Source: DATKWU01 sp964653685 (GTDB lineage Bacteria; Patescibacteriota; Microgenomatia; PFEM01; JAHIFH01). Taken from it: a stretch of DNA of 12,176 nucleotides. Shown in pieces: positions 1 through 8,600 of this stretch. Each line of letters opens with the position of its first letter. Position 1 is the first letter of the stretch. The DNA lies in contig CAZZHA010000018.1 in NCBI GenBank assembly GCA_964653685.1, forward strand, positions 1 to 12,176, written 5' to 3'. The notes beneath the pieces were generated by a model. It saw only the letters and a program-made list of their open reading frames with translations. It made no database searches and had not been told where the DNA came from. The translations under genes and the position numbers were made by a program.

Positions 1-1682
1 TGCCAAGCAAGGACTAAAAACAGACAAACAAAACTTAAGATACTAATGTTATTAGCGATTCCCCTTAAGCTTGTATTCCTTAACCAGCCAGTGACAGTCC
101 GTTTGTTAACCGGCACCTCAACTTGAATCAAGCCTGTCTCTGGATTAACCTGGTGATTTACTTTTTCTGAATCAACAAAAATCTCCCAATTGGGAAAATC
201 AAAAACCGGCACTTCAACAATTGAACTCTGATCACCGATGACATCAATAGTAAAACGCCAGAAATTTGATCTTTTATTAAAATCACTTACTTTGGCTTCA
301 CCGGCGATGACCCAGGGTTCTGTTGGCGCCAGTCCGGTGGGAATTTTTTCTACCTTCTTGGGGACATAATCTGAAAGGGTGGCCATTGATTGAAGCCGCC
401 ATTCTTCTCCAGAAAGCTTCTCCTGGTCAGTCAGTGACGAATAATATTTTTCTGGATGAAAATAGCCCAGATTCAAAAGAATTACTAGAAAAATTAAAAC
501 CAAACTTAAAAATAATTGGCTGCTTTTCTTTTCCGAAAAGCCTACCAATCCTCCGACTAAAAATGAGCTGGCAAACATCGCTAAAGCTAAAAAGCGCCAA
601 GGAAATTGGACAAATGATAAAAGGGGAATTGCTTCCCAAATAAAAACTGATTTAGCATGAGTCATAAAAACAGTGATGGCAAAAAGAAAAAAGAAAAAAA
701 CCAAGGACCAAGAAAGCTTTCTTTTTCGTTGCCACCAAAGATAAAGAAAAATTCCTCCAGTAATAGACACTAGCCACCAGTGCGGCCAGCCAATTTGAAA
801 GGCAAGATTATCGTCAGGCCCAAGCCGAGAAGGACCATAGCCCCAGCTCCGATCTAAGAATAACTGTCTCACTGTGGCAAAATGATGACGAAAATCATAA
901 TAACCTGAGGTGTGCATCTCCATCGTCACCAGTGATTTTTCAAAAAAGGCTGGCAAGATAAAAAAAGCCGCCAGACCGGCCGCCCAAACAAAAACAACGC
1001 CTAAAGGAATAATTTTTTTCCAATCTTTTGTTTGAACAAGCCAATAAAAACCCCAGACAAAGGCCAGGGGAACAAAAAGCAAGGCCATGATATTGTGAGA
1101 AAGAAATAAAAAAGTCAAAGAAAAAAGGCTGGTTAAAAAGAAGGAAAATTTACCTGTCTTAACCAATTTGTAAATTCCCCAGAGAATCAAAGGAAAAAAA
1201 ACAACGGCCCAAGATTCGGTCAAAGCCCCCCGAACATAAATCTCGACCGCATGATAAGGAGCAAAAACATAGAAAACACCGGCCACCATTCCTGCCCACT
1301 TGCCAAAAAACTCTTTAGTCAAAAGATACATAAAAATTCCTGATAGTAAAAAGCTTAGGAAAAAAAGAATTTTAGCCACGTTAAGAAAACTCATCCCCAG
1401 TAAACGAAAAACCATGCCTAAATAGTAAGGAAAAACAGGGTGATAGTTATAAAGGGGATGACCATAACCAGCCCCCATGTCAGGTACCCAGCGACAAGGA
1501 ATTTGGCCGTCTTGAAAACATCTTTCCATCTCATAAAGACGCATTACCTGAACATCATCATGCATTGAAAAATAACCCGGTTTAAGCAAAGCCAAGCCCG
1601 CCAAAATAACCATGATGATTACCAAAATGAAAGGAATTTGATTTCTAATTTTATTTAATTTATTTAGATTTTCTTTTTTCAT
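1..1682 (-). CDS. PTPS_related-type multi-spanning membrane protein, probable GT-C fold (partial, C-terminus off the left edge)
   Basis: Read on the minus strand, an open frame runs from ATG at 1682-1680 to the left edge without a stop: 560 complete codons. It is clearly a paralogue of the next gene upstream and aligns with it over its whole length. After the first hydrophobic helix comes KPGYFSMHDD (HDD at residues 41-43), then CRWVPDMGAGYGHPLY at about 63-78. Further on are RGALTE, SHNIMALLF, RQLFLDRSWGYG and VQFPWRFLAL, followed by a soluble beta-rich segment and the start of a last hydrophobic helix at the window edge. About a dozen hydrophobic segments are visible. The pattern matches the bacterial 'PTPS_related' membrane family as I know it, whose function is not established. 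A GT-C glycosyltransferase role is inferred from the acidic residues in the first external loop and from the neighbours. The start overlaps the preceding gene by 23 bp, and no strong Shine-Dalgarno is seen, so coupled translation is likely. The missing C-terminus is probably short, because the paralogue ends soon after this point. Confidence 0.85.
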   Translation of the reverse strand, partial: MKKENLNKLNKIRNQIPFILVIIMVILAGLALLKPGYFSMHDDVQVMRLYEMERCFQDGQIPCRWVPDMGAGYGHPLYNYHPVFPYYLGMVFRLLGMSFLNVAKILFFLSFLLSGIFMYLLTKEFFGKWAGMVAGVFYVFAPYHAVEIYVRGALTESWAVVFFPLILWGIYKLVKTGKFSFFLTSLFSLTFLFLSHNIMALLFVPLAFVWGFYWLVQTKDWKKIIPLGVVFVWAAGLAAFFILPAFFEKSLVTMEMHTSGYYDFRHHFATVRQLFLDRSWGYGPSRLGPDDNLAFQIGWPHWWLVSITGGIFLYLWWQRKRKLSWSLVFFFFLFAITVFMTHAKSVFIWEAIPLLSFVQFPWRFLALAMFASSFLVGGLVGFSEKKSSQLFLSLVLIFLVILLNLGYFHPEKYYSSLTDQEKLSGEEWRLQSMATLSDYVPKKVEKIPTGLAPTEPWVIAGEAKVSDFNKRSNFWRFTIDVIGDQSSIVEVPVFDFPNWEIFVDSEKVNHQVNPETGLIQVEVPVNKRTVTGWLRNTSLRGIANNISILSFVCLFLVLAW

Positions 1683-3321
1683 TGATTAACCAACCGCCGA
1701 TAAACAAAAGACTCGACAAAGTGAGAAAATCACCCATGATTCTGATTGGCGTTCTCTTTAGTTTGACATAAAAGTCATGTTCTCCTTCAGCGACGGCAAA
1801 GGTAATTAGTCCCAAATCATTTTGATAGTCAATCGGGATTTCTTGACCATCAACCCGTAATTCAAATTTGGGAAAATAAAACAAGGGTAATTGAATCTTG
1901 GCTTGTTCAGAAATAACCTTAATCTCTCCTTTTTGCCAGTCAGTCCCCTTTTCAAAATGGAAAACTTCCGCCTCACCAACAATCACTTCTGGCTGGGCTG
2001 GCGCTTTTCCCGCCGGCGGCGCTTTAGCAAAAACCGGCAAGTAATCAAAGATACTCGCCGTTATCTGTTTCTCCCAAAGCTCTCCAGAAAATTTATCTTG
2101 GTCAGTAATATCGAGCCAACCGATTGGCCTGAAGTAGTTAACATTCAAGATGATTACTCCTGAAATCAATAAAATCCCCACTAACCAAGAATATTTTTTA
2201 AAATAAGAAACTACCGCTCCAGCCATAATGGAAAAGGCAAAAATCACTAAGGCTAAAAAACGCCAGGGAAACTGAAGGTAAGCTAAAAGGCTAATTTTAT
2301 TCCAAATAAAAGTTGATCGCTGGTGGGCCAAGAAAGCACTGGTCAGCCCGACCGCTCCTAAAAAAACCAGGGTGAGAAAGGAAAATTTTTCCTTTTTCCA
2401 GAATCGAAGACTAAAAACCAGAGCTAAAAAGGCAAAAAGCCAGTGAAAAGTCCCGATCGCAAAACTGAAATCATCGTCAGGCCCGAAGACGCTTGAGCCA
2501 TAGCCCCAGTGAGTCGAAAAGAACAATTGGCGGAGGGAAACAAAGTGAGCCAGATAATTAAAGTAGCCGGAAAGCATTGACTCAACATGAACAAGATTTT
2601 TTTCAAAAACCACTGGTAAGATAAAAAAGCCAGCCAGGCCGACACCAAGAATCGCCCCTCCAAGAAGTTTGGGCAATAGTTTCCACGCTTGATAATACCA
2701 AAGCAAAAAAAGTCCCCATAAGACAACGACTGGGGTAAAAATTAGAGAAGTAATATTATGAGTTAAAAGTAGTCCTCCGTAACTCAAAGCCAAAAAGATA
2801 AGATATTTCGTCTTTTTTTGACGAACAAATTCAAGGATCGCCCAAAAAATCAATGGCAAAAAAACCAGGGCTGTAAACTCGCCTACGGCTCCCCGACTGT
2901 AAACGTCAGTGGCTCGATAGGGTGCATAAACATAAAAAACCGCCGCCACTAACCCGCCAAAATCGCCCCAAAGCGATCTGGACAGCAAAAACATGGCTAA
3001 CCCAGAGAAAATAAAGGTCAAAATAAACTCAATCTTAATTGAATCTAGGAAAGAAAAACCAACCAAGTGAAAAACTTCCATCAGATAATAAGCTAAGGGC
3101 GGATAATAAATAAAAAGAGGATAGCCATAACCATAACCCAAATCAGGTACCCAGCGGCAAGGAATTTGGCCATCCCGAAGGCATTGATCAAGCCCTAAAA
3201 CCCTGATAGGCTGCATATCGTCATGCATCGGAAAATAACCAGGTTTTATTAGAGAATTAAAAGAAAAAAAGGCTAAAAAAAGCACTAGGAAAATAAAAAG
3301 AGGCAATTTAAACTTTTTCAT
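1660..3321 (-). CDS. PTPS_related-type multi-spanning membrane protein, probable GT-C fold
   Basis: I take ATG at 3321-3319 as the start (553 residues), because it forms a classic ATGA overlap with the TGA stop of the upstream glycosyltransferase. A TTG four codons further upstream (3333) would give 557 residues but has nothing in its favour. The protein begins MKKFKLPLFIFLV, a membrane helix, and then shows PGYFPMHDDMQPIRVL (HDD about 33-35), CRWVPDLGYGYGYPLF (about 55-70), SRGAVGEFTALVF, THNITSLIF, RQLFFSTHWGYG and LQFPWRFLAL. A soluble, probably extracytoplasmic, beta-rich segment of about 120 residues follows, and one final helix ends in NEKRKSK. About a dozen hydrophobic segments are visible. 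The order of motifs is the same as in the downstream paralogue and in the N-terminal half of the 1064-residue fusion protein. Function in the family is unproven. Transfer of a lipid-linked sugar on the outer membrane face is inferred from context. YfhO-like membrane proteins are an alternative family label. Confidence 0.87.
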   Translation of the reverse strand: MKKFKLPLFIFLVLFLAFFSFNSLIKPGYFPMHDDMQPIRVLGLDQCLRDGQIPCRWVPDLGYGYGYPLFIYYPPLAYYLMEVFHLVGFSFLDSIKIEFILTFIFSGLAMFLLSRSLWGDFGGLVAAVFYVYAPYRATDVYSRGAVGEFTALVFLPLIFWAILEFVRQKKTKYLIFLALSYGGLLLTHNITSLIFTPVVVLWGLFLLWYYQAWKLLPKLLGGAILGVGLAGFFILPVVFEKNLVHVESMLSGYFNYLAHFVSLRQLFFSTHWGYGSSVFGPDDDFSFAIGTFHWLFAFLALVFSLRFWKKEKFSFLTLVFLGAVGLTSAFLAHQRSTFIWNKISLLAYLQFPWRFLALVIFAFSIMAGAVVSYFKKYSWLVGILLISGVIILNVNYFRPIGWLDITDQDKFSGELWEKQITASIFDYLPVFAKAPPAGKAPAQPEVIVGEAEVFHFEKGTDWQKGEIKVISEQAKIQLPLFYFPKFELRVDGQEIPIDYQNDLGLITFAVAEGEHDFYVKLKRTPIRIMGDFLTLSSLLFIGGWLINEKRKSK

Positions 3322-4904
3322 TTTTTCTGCCAAAATTCTTTATTGACTTCAAAAAATAATAATTTATCCTCGATCCCCTTAGGATCAACCGCTTTAGGAT
3401 AGGCTTGAATCAATTCCAGTCCAGAGGCCTTCGGTGATATCTGCAAACGACTCTGATTAACCACCAGATAAACATCATTATCAACCAAAGAATTGATTAA
3501 ACTGGAAGGAACATTAACAATCGGATAACCGACGCCAATCACCGTCACTCCTGGGACTTTTTCCAAATAAATCTGTAAACCATCAGGCAGGGTACCAAAA
3601 AAACCTTCCGTCCCTACCAAAACATTTTTTTCTTTGGCTCTTTCCTTAACCAAGTCAGCAATCTCCTTAATCCCTTGGCCGGCTGACCATTCTTCAAGAT
3701 AACCAGAGCGCATTCTTCTTGGCAACGGCGCTTTTTCTGGTTGGGTCAATAACAAATAATTGTAATAAAGAGAAGGAATGATAATTAATAAAATCAGCAA
3801 CCAAGAAACTGCCAAACTAGATTGGAGCTTTTTTTGGAATGAAACAGCCAGCTTTTCAATCACCGCCACATAGAAATAGGCCGCTAAGATAATTAAAGGC
3901 CAAACAGTGAAAAGAATGTAACGGGGAGTAAAAACCTTAGCAAAAACGGCTTGGACAAATAAAGGCAAAGTGCTGATGAGAAAAAGCCAGGTTGCTTGCT
4001 GCCAATTGGCTCTCTTCAGCCACATCCAGGCTAAAGCCGCTAAAGCTAAAATTAAGATTGGCCAAGTTAGAAGATTAGGCAGCCATCTAATCAAATCAAA
4101 AAGATGGGGTTTAAGAGGATCGAGAGGGTGAGTCAGAATATCTTTAAACGAAAAGACGTAATCTTTATTTCGTAAAGCGATCATTTGGAAATTAGAACCT
4201 AAGCGGAGTAAATTATAAATCCCAAAAGCAAAAACATAAACCACTCCCCAAAGAGAAACTGCTTGGCCAAGATGACGCCACTTCGCTAATTTTTTCAGTC
4301 GCTTAACCGGAAAAGGATGAAATAAAAAAACCGTTGGTAATAAAATGGCAAAAAAGAGTGCCGGTGATTTCGTGATTAAAGCGGCTCCCAAAATCATTCC
4401 GGTAATCATCGCCAGATCAAGGCGCAAATGGCGAATTAAAAGAATCCCAAAATAAAAAACCCAAATCCCCAACATTGCCAATAAAGAATCAACTAGAGCC
4501 ATCCGGTCAAAAAAAACAAAAAAGGGAACCACCGCGTAAAACAAGGCGGCGATTAAAGCCGTCTTTTTATCTTTAAAAAGGGCCAAAGTTAAAAGAAAAA
4601 TACCAATCAGAGAGCCTAAGCCGGCCATGACTGACAAAAATCTGCCGGCCGCAAGCGGGTCCTTAATCAATGCCAAAATTCCCATTAAAATCCACATAAA
4701 TAAAGGCTGTTTACCGTCAGAGAGAGGCAAAAAACGCAGCGTCGGCTCGGCCTTCATTACTTGAGACCAGCGAATGTAAATGGCCTCATCAGCAAAAACA
4801 GGGAGAATGGTTAAATTAATCAGTCGCAAGAAAAAGAAAATCACTAAAATGCCCATCCCCATGCCTATCGCCCAACCATAATCTTTTTTTAGTCTTTTAA
4901 TCAT
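3318..4904 (-). CDS. PMT/ArnT-like membrane glycosyltransferase (GT39/GT83, PMT_2 type)
   Basis: Integral membrane GT-C glycosyltransferase that would use a polyprenyl-phosphate sugar on the outer membrane face. Counting from the ATG at 4904 (528 residues), a basic N-terminus and first helix lead into the loop PVFADEAIYIRWSQVM, with the acidic pair D39-E40 expected of PMT/ArnT enzymes. SDGKQPLFMWI follows at about 62-72, a hallmark of PMT_2 proteins. Further features are FFDRMALVDSLLA, LITKSPALFF, FTPRYILF (about 325-332) and a soluble C-terminal domain of about 140 residues after the last helix. An in-frame ATG at 4922 would add six residues. I prefer 4904 because GAGG lies five bases upstream of it on the coding strand. 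With this start the overlap with the preceding Alg5-like gene is 8 bp (ATGATTAA), and the stop overlaps the next gene as ATGA. This arrangement indicates coupled translation. Acceptor and donor cannot be read from the sequence. Confidence 0.9.
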   Translation of the reverse strand: MIKRLKKDYGWAIGMGMGILVIFFFLRLINLTILPVFADEAIYIRWSQVMKAEPTLRFLPLSDGKQPLFMWILMGILALIKDPLAAGRFLSVMAGLGSLIGIFLLTLALFKDKKTALIAALFYAVVPFFVFFDRMALVDSLLAMLGIWVFYFGILLIRHLRLDLAMITGMILGAALITKSPALFFAILLPTVFLFHPFPVKRLKKLAKWRHLGQAVSLWGVVYVFAFGIYNLLRLGSNFQMIALRNKDYVFSFKDILTHPLDPLKPHLFDLIRWLPNLLTWPILILALAALAWMWLKRANWQQATWLFLISTLPLFVQAVFAKVFTPRYILFTVWPLIILAAYFYVAVIEKLAVSFQKKLQSSLAVSWLLILLIIIPSLYYNYLLLTQPEKAPLPRRMRSGYLEEWSAGQGIKEIADLVKERAKEKNVLVGTEGFFGTLPDGLQIYLEKVPGVTVIGVGYPIVNVPSSLINSLVDNDVYLVVNQSRLQISPKASGLELIQAYPKAVDPKGIEDKLLFFEVNKEFWQKK

Positions 4905-5646
4905 AAAAACCTCGCCAATCATTGATTTTAACTCTTAAAATCTCCAAAAGCATTTCTTTTGATTCCTTGGCAAAATTCTTTTGTTTGCCGCCAACATCTC
5001 TATCCTCCCAGGCCACCGGCACTTCTTTAATTCGATAGCCCTTTTTTTCGGCTACAAAAAGCATTTCCACATCCCAAGCGCCTACCCGCCAGCCTTTTGT
5101 CTCGCTTGTCTGTTTAAAAACCCGCATCTTTCTAAAAACTTCCTTGCCTACTTTACCCTTAAAAGCCTTAAAGCCACACTGGGTATCAATAATCTTGGGC
5201 AGGAAAAAGATTTGCCGAAAAGATCGAAAACCCCAGGAAATAATTTTCCGGTACCAAGGAAATCGCTTCCTCTCCTTACCTCGAGAACCAATCACAATCT
5301 CGAAATCTTTTTCAAACCAGGGAAGCAATTTTTCCATCTCCATAATCGGTACTGACAAATCCATATCCGTGAATAAAATAATCTCCCCCTGGGCCTTTTC
5401 CAAGCCCGACTTGATGGCAAAAGGCTTGCCAGCATGTTTATTTTTCCGTATTTTGAAACGAGAATGATATTGCCCAAATTTTTCAACAATTTTGAGACTC
5501 TTGTCGGTCGAACCGTCATCAGAAATAATGACTTCATTGACATAATTTTGTTTTTTAAGATATTGATCAATCTCCTCCAACACGCCTCTTTTGAGGTTTT
5601 TCTCCTCGTTGAACATGGGAATAATAACAGAAAGATAGGGTTTCAT
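4897..5646 (-). CDS. GT2 family polyprenyl-phosphate sugar synthase, Alg5 (dolichyl-phosphate glucose synthase)-like
   Basis: Cytoplasmic GT-A glycosyltransferase of 249 residues, predicted to move a hexose from a nucleotide sugar to a polyprenyl phosphate. It opens with YLSVIIPMFNEEKNL. It then has VIISDDGSTD (nucleotide-binding DDGS about 43-46), HAGKPFAIKSGLEKAQGEI, the metal-binding FTDMDLSVP (D94, D96), IVIGSRG, DTQCGFKAF (154-162), WDVEMLF (191-197) and a basic C-terminal region. HAGKPFA, DMDL-x-P and DTQCGFK(A/L)F are typical of the Alg5 branch rather than the DPM1 branch, which is why glucose is preferred over mannose; the actual sugar is unproven. Unlike eukaryotic Alg5 it has no N-terminal membrane anchor. 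It is the only minus-strand gene with a real gap before it (30 bp), and that gap holds a TATAAT box. AAAGAG just upstream of the ATG is at best a weak ribosome binding site. The 3' end overlaps the PMT-like gene, consistent with supplying its donor. Confidence 0.9.
   Translation of the reverse strand: MKPYLSVIIPMFNEEKNLKRGVLEEIDQYLKKQNYVNEVIISDDGSTDKSLKIVEKFGQYHSRFKIRKNKHAGKPFAIKSGLEKAQGEIILFTDMDLSVPIMEMEKLLPWFEKDFEIVIGSRGKERKRFPWYRKIISWGFRSFRQIFFLPKIIDTQCGFKAFKGKVGKEVFRKMRVFKQTSETKGWRVGAWDVEMLFVAEKKGYRIKEVPVAWEDRDVGGKQKNFAKESKEMLLEILRVKINDWRGFYD
4910..4913 (-). promoter_or_regulatory. Ribosome binding site GAGG deciding the PMT-like gene start at 4904
   Basis: On the minus strand the sequence reads GAGG, five T residues, then ATG at 4904-4902. 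Spacing and complementarity to the 16S anti-Shine-Dalgarno are good. The other in-frame ATG at 4922 has no comparable motif. This is the clearest Shine-Dalgarno in the window and shows that the organism does use them, even though most starts here rely on overlap or a very short leader. Confidence 0.6.
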
Positions 5647-5660
5647 TTCTCTTTAAAAAA

Positions 5661-5666
5661 ATTATA
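5661..5666 (-). promoter_or_regulatory. Putative internal -10 box (TATAAT) for the distal half of the minus-strand cluster
   Basis: On the minus strand the perfect consensus TATAAT lies 14 bases before the ATG of the Alg5-like gene, in the only non-coding gap of the minus-strand cluster. The base arrangement before it is AAGG rather than TGN, so it is not an extended -10. No good TTGACA is seen at 16-18 bp spacing; the nearest sequence is TTTAAA inside the 3' end of the preceding gene. A transcript from here would carry a leader of only about 7-8 bases. In AT-rich DNA a chance match is possible. Confidence 0.45.
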
Positions 5667-5676
5667 CCTTATCCGC

Positions 5677-8600
5677 TTAAGGTTTAAAACCTGGAGGAAT
5701 TTTGAGCCCGATCCTTCCATAAGTTTCATCTACTTCTTGAGGAGGAATGACTATTTGAAAAAGAGGGTCATCAGAATTCTGACTGGGGTTGACTTGATAA
5801 AAGTCAAAGAGATAGTGATAGCCGGCGTCCATTCCCGGAGGGACTGAATAAGAAACATTGAATTTTTCTTTCTTGGCAATCTCGCCAATTCTCAAAACCA
5901 CTTTTTCCTTATAACTTAAGCCTAATTGTTTAGGCCCAAGTCGACTGACTAACTGACTGCCTTTGAATAACAAAAGAAACAAGAGCAAAAGAAAAACCAA
6001 TTGCCATTTTCTCATCACTTTAATTAAAAAGAGAGTCAAAAACAAAACTAAAAAGGGATAAAGGAAATTAAAATAATATTCTGAAGGTCTCTGGCCAAAA
6101 ATAGTAAAACCAAAAGGAAAGATTAACCAGAGAATGGTGGCGGCTAAATAGAACTTTTTCTTAAACTCCTCCGCTTCTTGCCGCCAAAGAAAGATAATCA
6201 TTCCCAATGGCAAAAGATAAAACAAAATGGGGAAAAAAGGAAGGTTAAAACCGCCAAAACCAGAGCTGATATTTTGCCAAACGGGCAGCCAGGCAAATAA
6301 ATCAGCTCCCCCGTTTTTTGGGGTGAGAAAATTAATTAATAATCTGGTATTCAGGAACTGATGGCGCAAATCAAAAAGAAAAAGCGGTAAAAAAGTCAAT
6401 CCGATACCGATTAAAAAAGTCATTATTCTTTTGAAATTTAGTTTTTTATTAACCAGGAAAACTAAACTAAAAGGAATTAAATAGATTAATTGAAAATGAA
6501 AGTTGATTCCCATTCCGATTATTAAACCAATAATCAAGCTAAAGAAAAGAGAAGGTTTCTTAAAATACTTTGCCAAGAAAAACCAACTGAAGATAACCAT
6601 TAAGGGCACGAGAATTGGATTCCAGGCAATTTGATCAATCTCAATTAAAGATAGATGGAGTGACCAGATTAAGAGAAAAATCAGAGCTGTTTGGCGATTA
6701 AACAACTTTTGCAATAGCCAATAAGCTAAAGCAAAAAAAGTAAGATTATAAAGGACAATAAATAAAACAATTGCTTGGGGATGAAGGCTGGTGATGAAGT
6801 AAAAAGGAGTTAAAAGATAGGTAAAATAAGGACCAAGGAAAAAGCCTTCTGGCCCCAAAACTCGAGGACCAATCAAAGTCAATTTATTTTCCGTCAGGAT
6901 TTGCTTAATGATAAAGGCGTCTCGTTCTTGATCCCAATCAAAAATGACTCTTTCGTTGAGATGATAAAAACGGAAAAAAGAAAAAATTAGGAAAACAAAC
7001 AAAAGAGGGATAAGAAAAGAAAATTTTTTTAATTTTGGCAAATTTAATTTCGTTTTCCCAAAGAGTAAAACTAACCATAAAAGTAAAAAGAAAAGGCTAA
7101 GGCCATTGAAAAATTTCTGGGTTGGTGTTTGAACAATTTGCCACTCAATAGAATTATTGCCTACATTTAACTTAACATTTCTTAAGCAAATTCTGCCTTG
7201 ACAATTAAAGTCATTTTGAACCAAATTTTGGTTAAAAAATAACTGATAAGCTCCAGGAAAATATTCCAAATTAAGCCTGATGTCAGTCTCAAGCTCAACC
7301 GGACTCTCAAGAGTGATTTTGCCAAAGGTGTTGCCGCGTTCTACCTGATATGGAATTTCCACTCCCTCTTTTAAAGTCTTTATTGTTCCGCGCTGTTGGG
7401 TAAAAGGCGGGGGTTGATATTCTTCTGGAGAAGGTTTAATTCTTGCAACGAAAGCATCGGCTTTTTCTATTGGGCCGATGAGAATGAAAGGTTCTTCAAA
7501 AGTACATCCCTTCTCACTTTCACGATATAAAACATCATCTTCAAAAGTGGTGGTGGAAAACCGGTGAATGTGACGGTTTTCAAATTGATAATAGGCAGTG
7601 ATATCGTTGGTTGGTTGGGATAAAAGATGATTTCGATTACCCACCAGGGCAAAAAAGATAAAAATAAAAGCTAAACCTAATAAAACCTTTTTCTCCTTTA
7701 TCTTAGATAGAAGAAAGCCGGCGAGAGCGGCAATCGTAAAGCTAGTCACCCCCAAAAGTCGCCAAGAGAATTGAATTTTTTGAAGAAAAATTACTCTTTC
7801 CCAAAGAAAAAGCGAGTAAGGCAAGATAAGAAAAATTAAAAATAAGGAAAGAAAAAACCAGGAAAGAATCAGCGAATTTTCAATAAACCATTGTTGTCTT
7901 TTTTTACTTCTTAGCCATCCCCAAACAAGAAACAAAGCGGAGAAAAAAAGAACTAACCATTGAGCATAGCCGAGCATGAAAGACATCTGATCATGTTTTG
8001 TTCCCGGAGAAGAGTAATAATAGCCCCAAGGAGAACGAATTAACTGTCTTAAAGTAGGAAAATGGTCCTGATAATTAATTGTCTGGAGGGTCGCGAGTTT
8101 AGTTTGACCCTGTTCCATCCAGGCGGGACCAATAAAAAAGGCGGCTAAACCAAAAAAACTTAAAAAAACCAAAAGAATAAAAGCAATTTTCGTTTTGTCA
8201 AAAAACTTAAGCAAAATCAGTTTATAAAGAATAAAAAAAGCAATAATCGGCAAGAGAAACATCGCCGCAAAGTTGTGGGAAATTACCAATAAGCTACCAA
8301 CAATCACGGTTAAAAATCCTTTTAAATAAAGCGATTTACCTTTGAGCTTATCTTCGAACAAACCACTGATTAGAAAAAGCAATAACGGTAAAATCAGATA
8401 ACTCATAAATTCGGGGCTGCCACGGACGAAAATCAGTAAAAAACGATATGGGACAAAAAGATAGAGAATGGCGCCAACAAAACTGGCTAAGTGGTTTTTA
8501 GTCTCTCTTGAAAGCCAAAGATAAAAAAAGACAGGCGTCAAAAGAAGGGTGAAAAAATAAATAAACTTCAAAGAGAGAATCACATCGTTTACCAAAAAGT

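Noticed and set aside
323..643. Plus-strand open frame of 106 codons
   Set aside because: It lies antisense inside the partial PTPS_related-type gene, whose minus-strand frame is strongly supported by a full-length paralogue; it has no family resemblance and no ribosome binding site.
3318..3320. TGA possibly recoded as glycine, as in SR1/Gracilibacteria
   Set aside because: This TGA sits at the natural end of the PMT-like protein and forms an ATGA junction with the next start; the other stops are TAA, so the standard bacterial code fits.
5681..5691. Short palindrome GGTTTAAAACC as a terminator
   Set aside because: The stem is only five base pairs, AT-rich and inside the 3' end of the coding sequence. 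The T run downstream is part of the promoter gap, so it is too weak to call a terminator.
4981..5847. Several plus-strand and alternative minus-strand frames around the Alg5-like gene
   Set aside because: They are shadows of the GT2 and fusion genes. Their translations are low-complexity antisense, without recognisable motifs.
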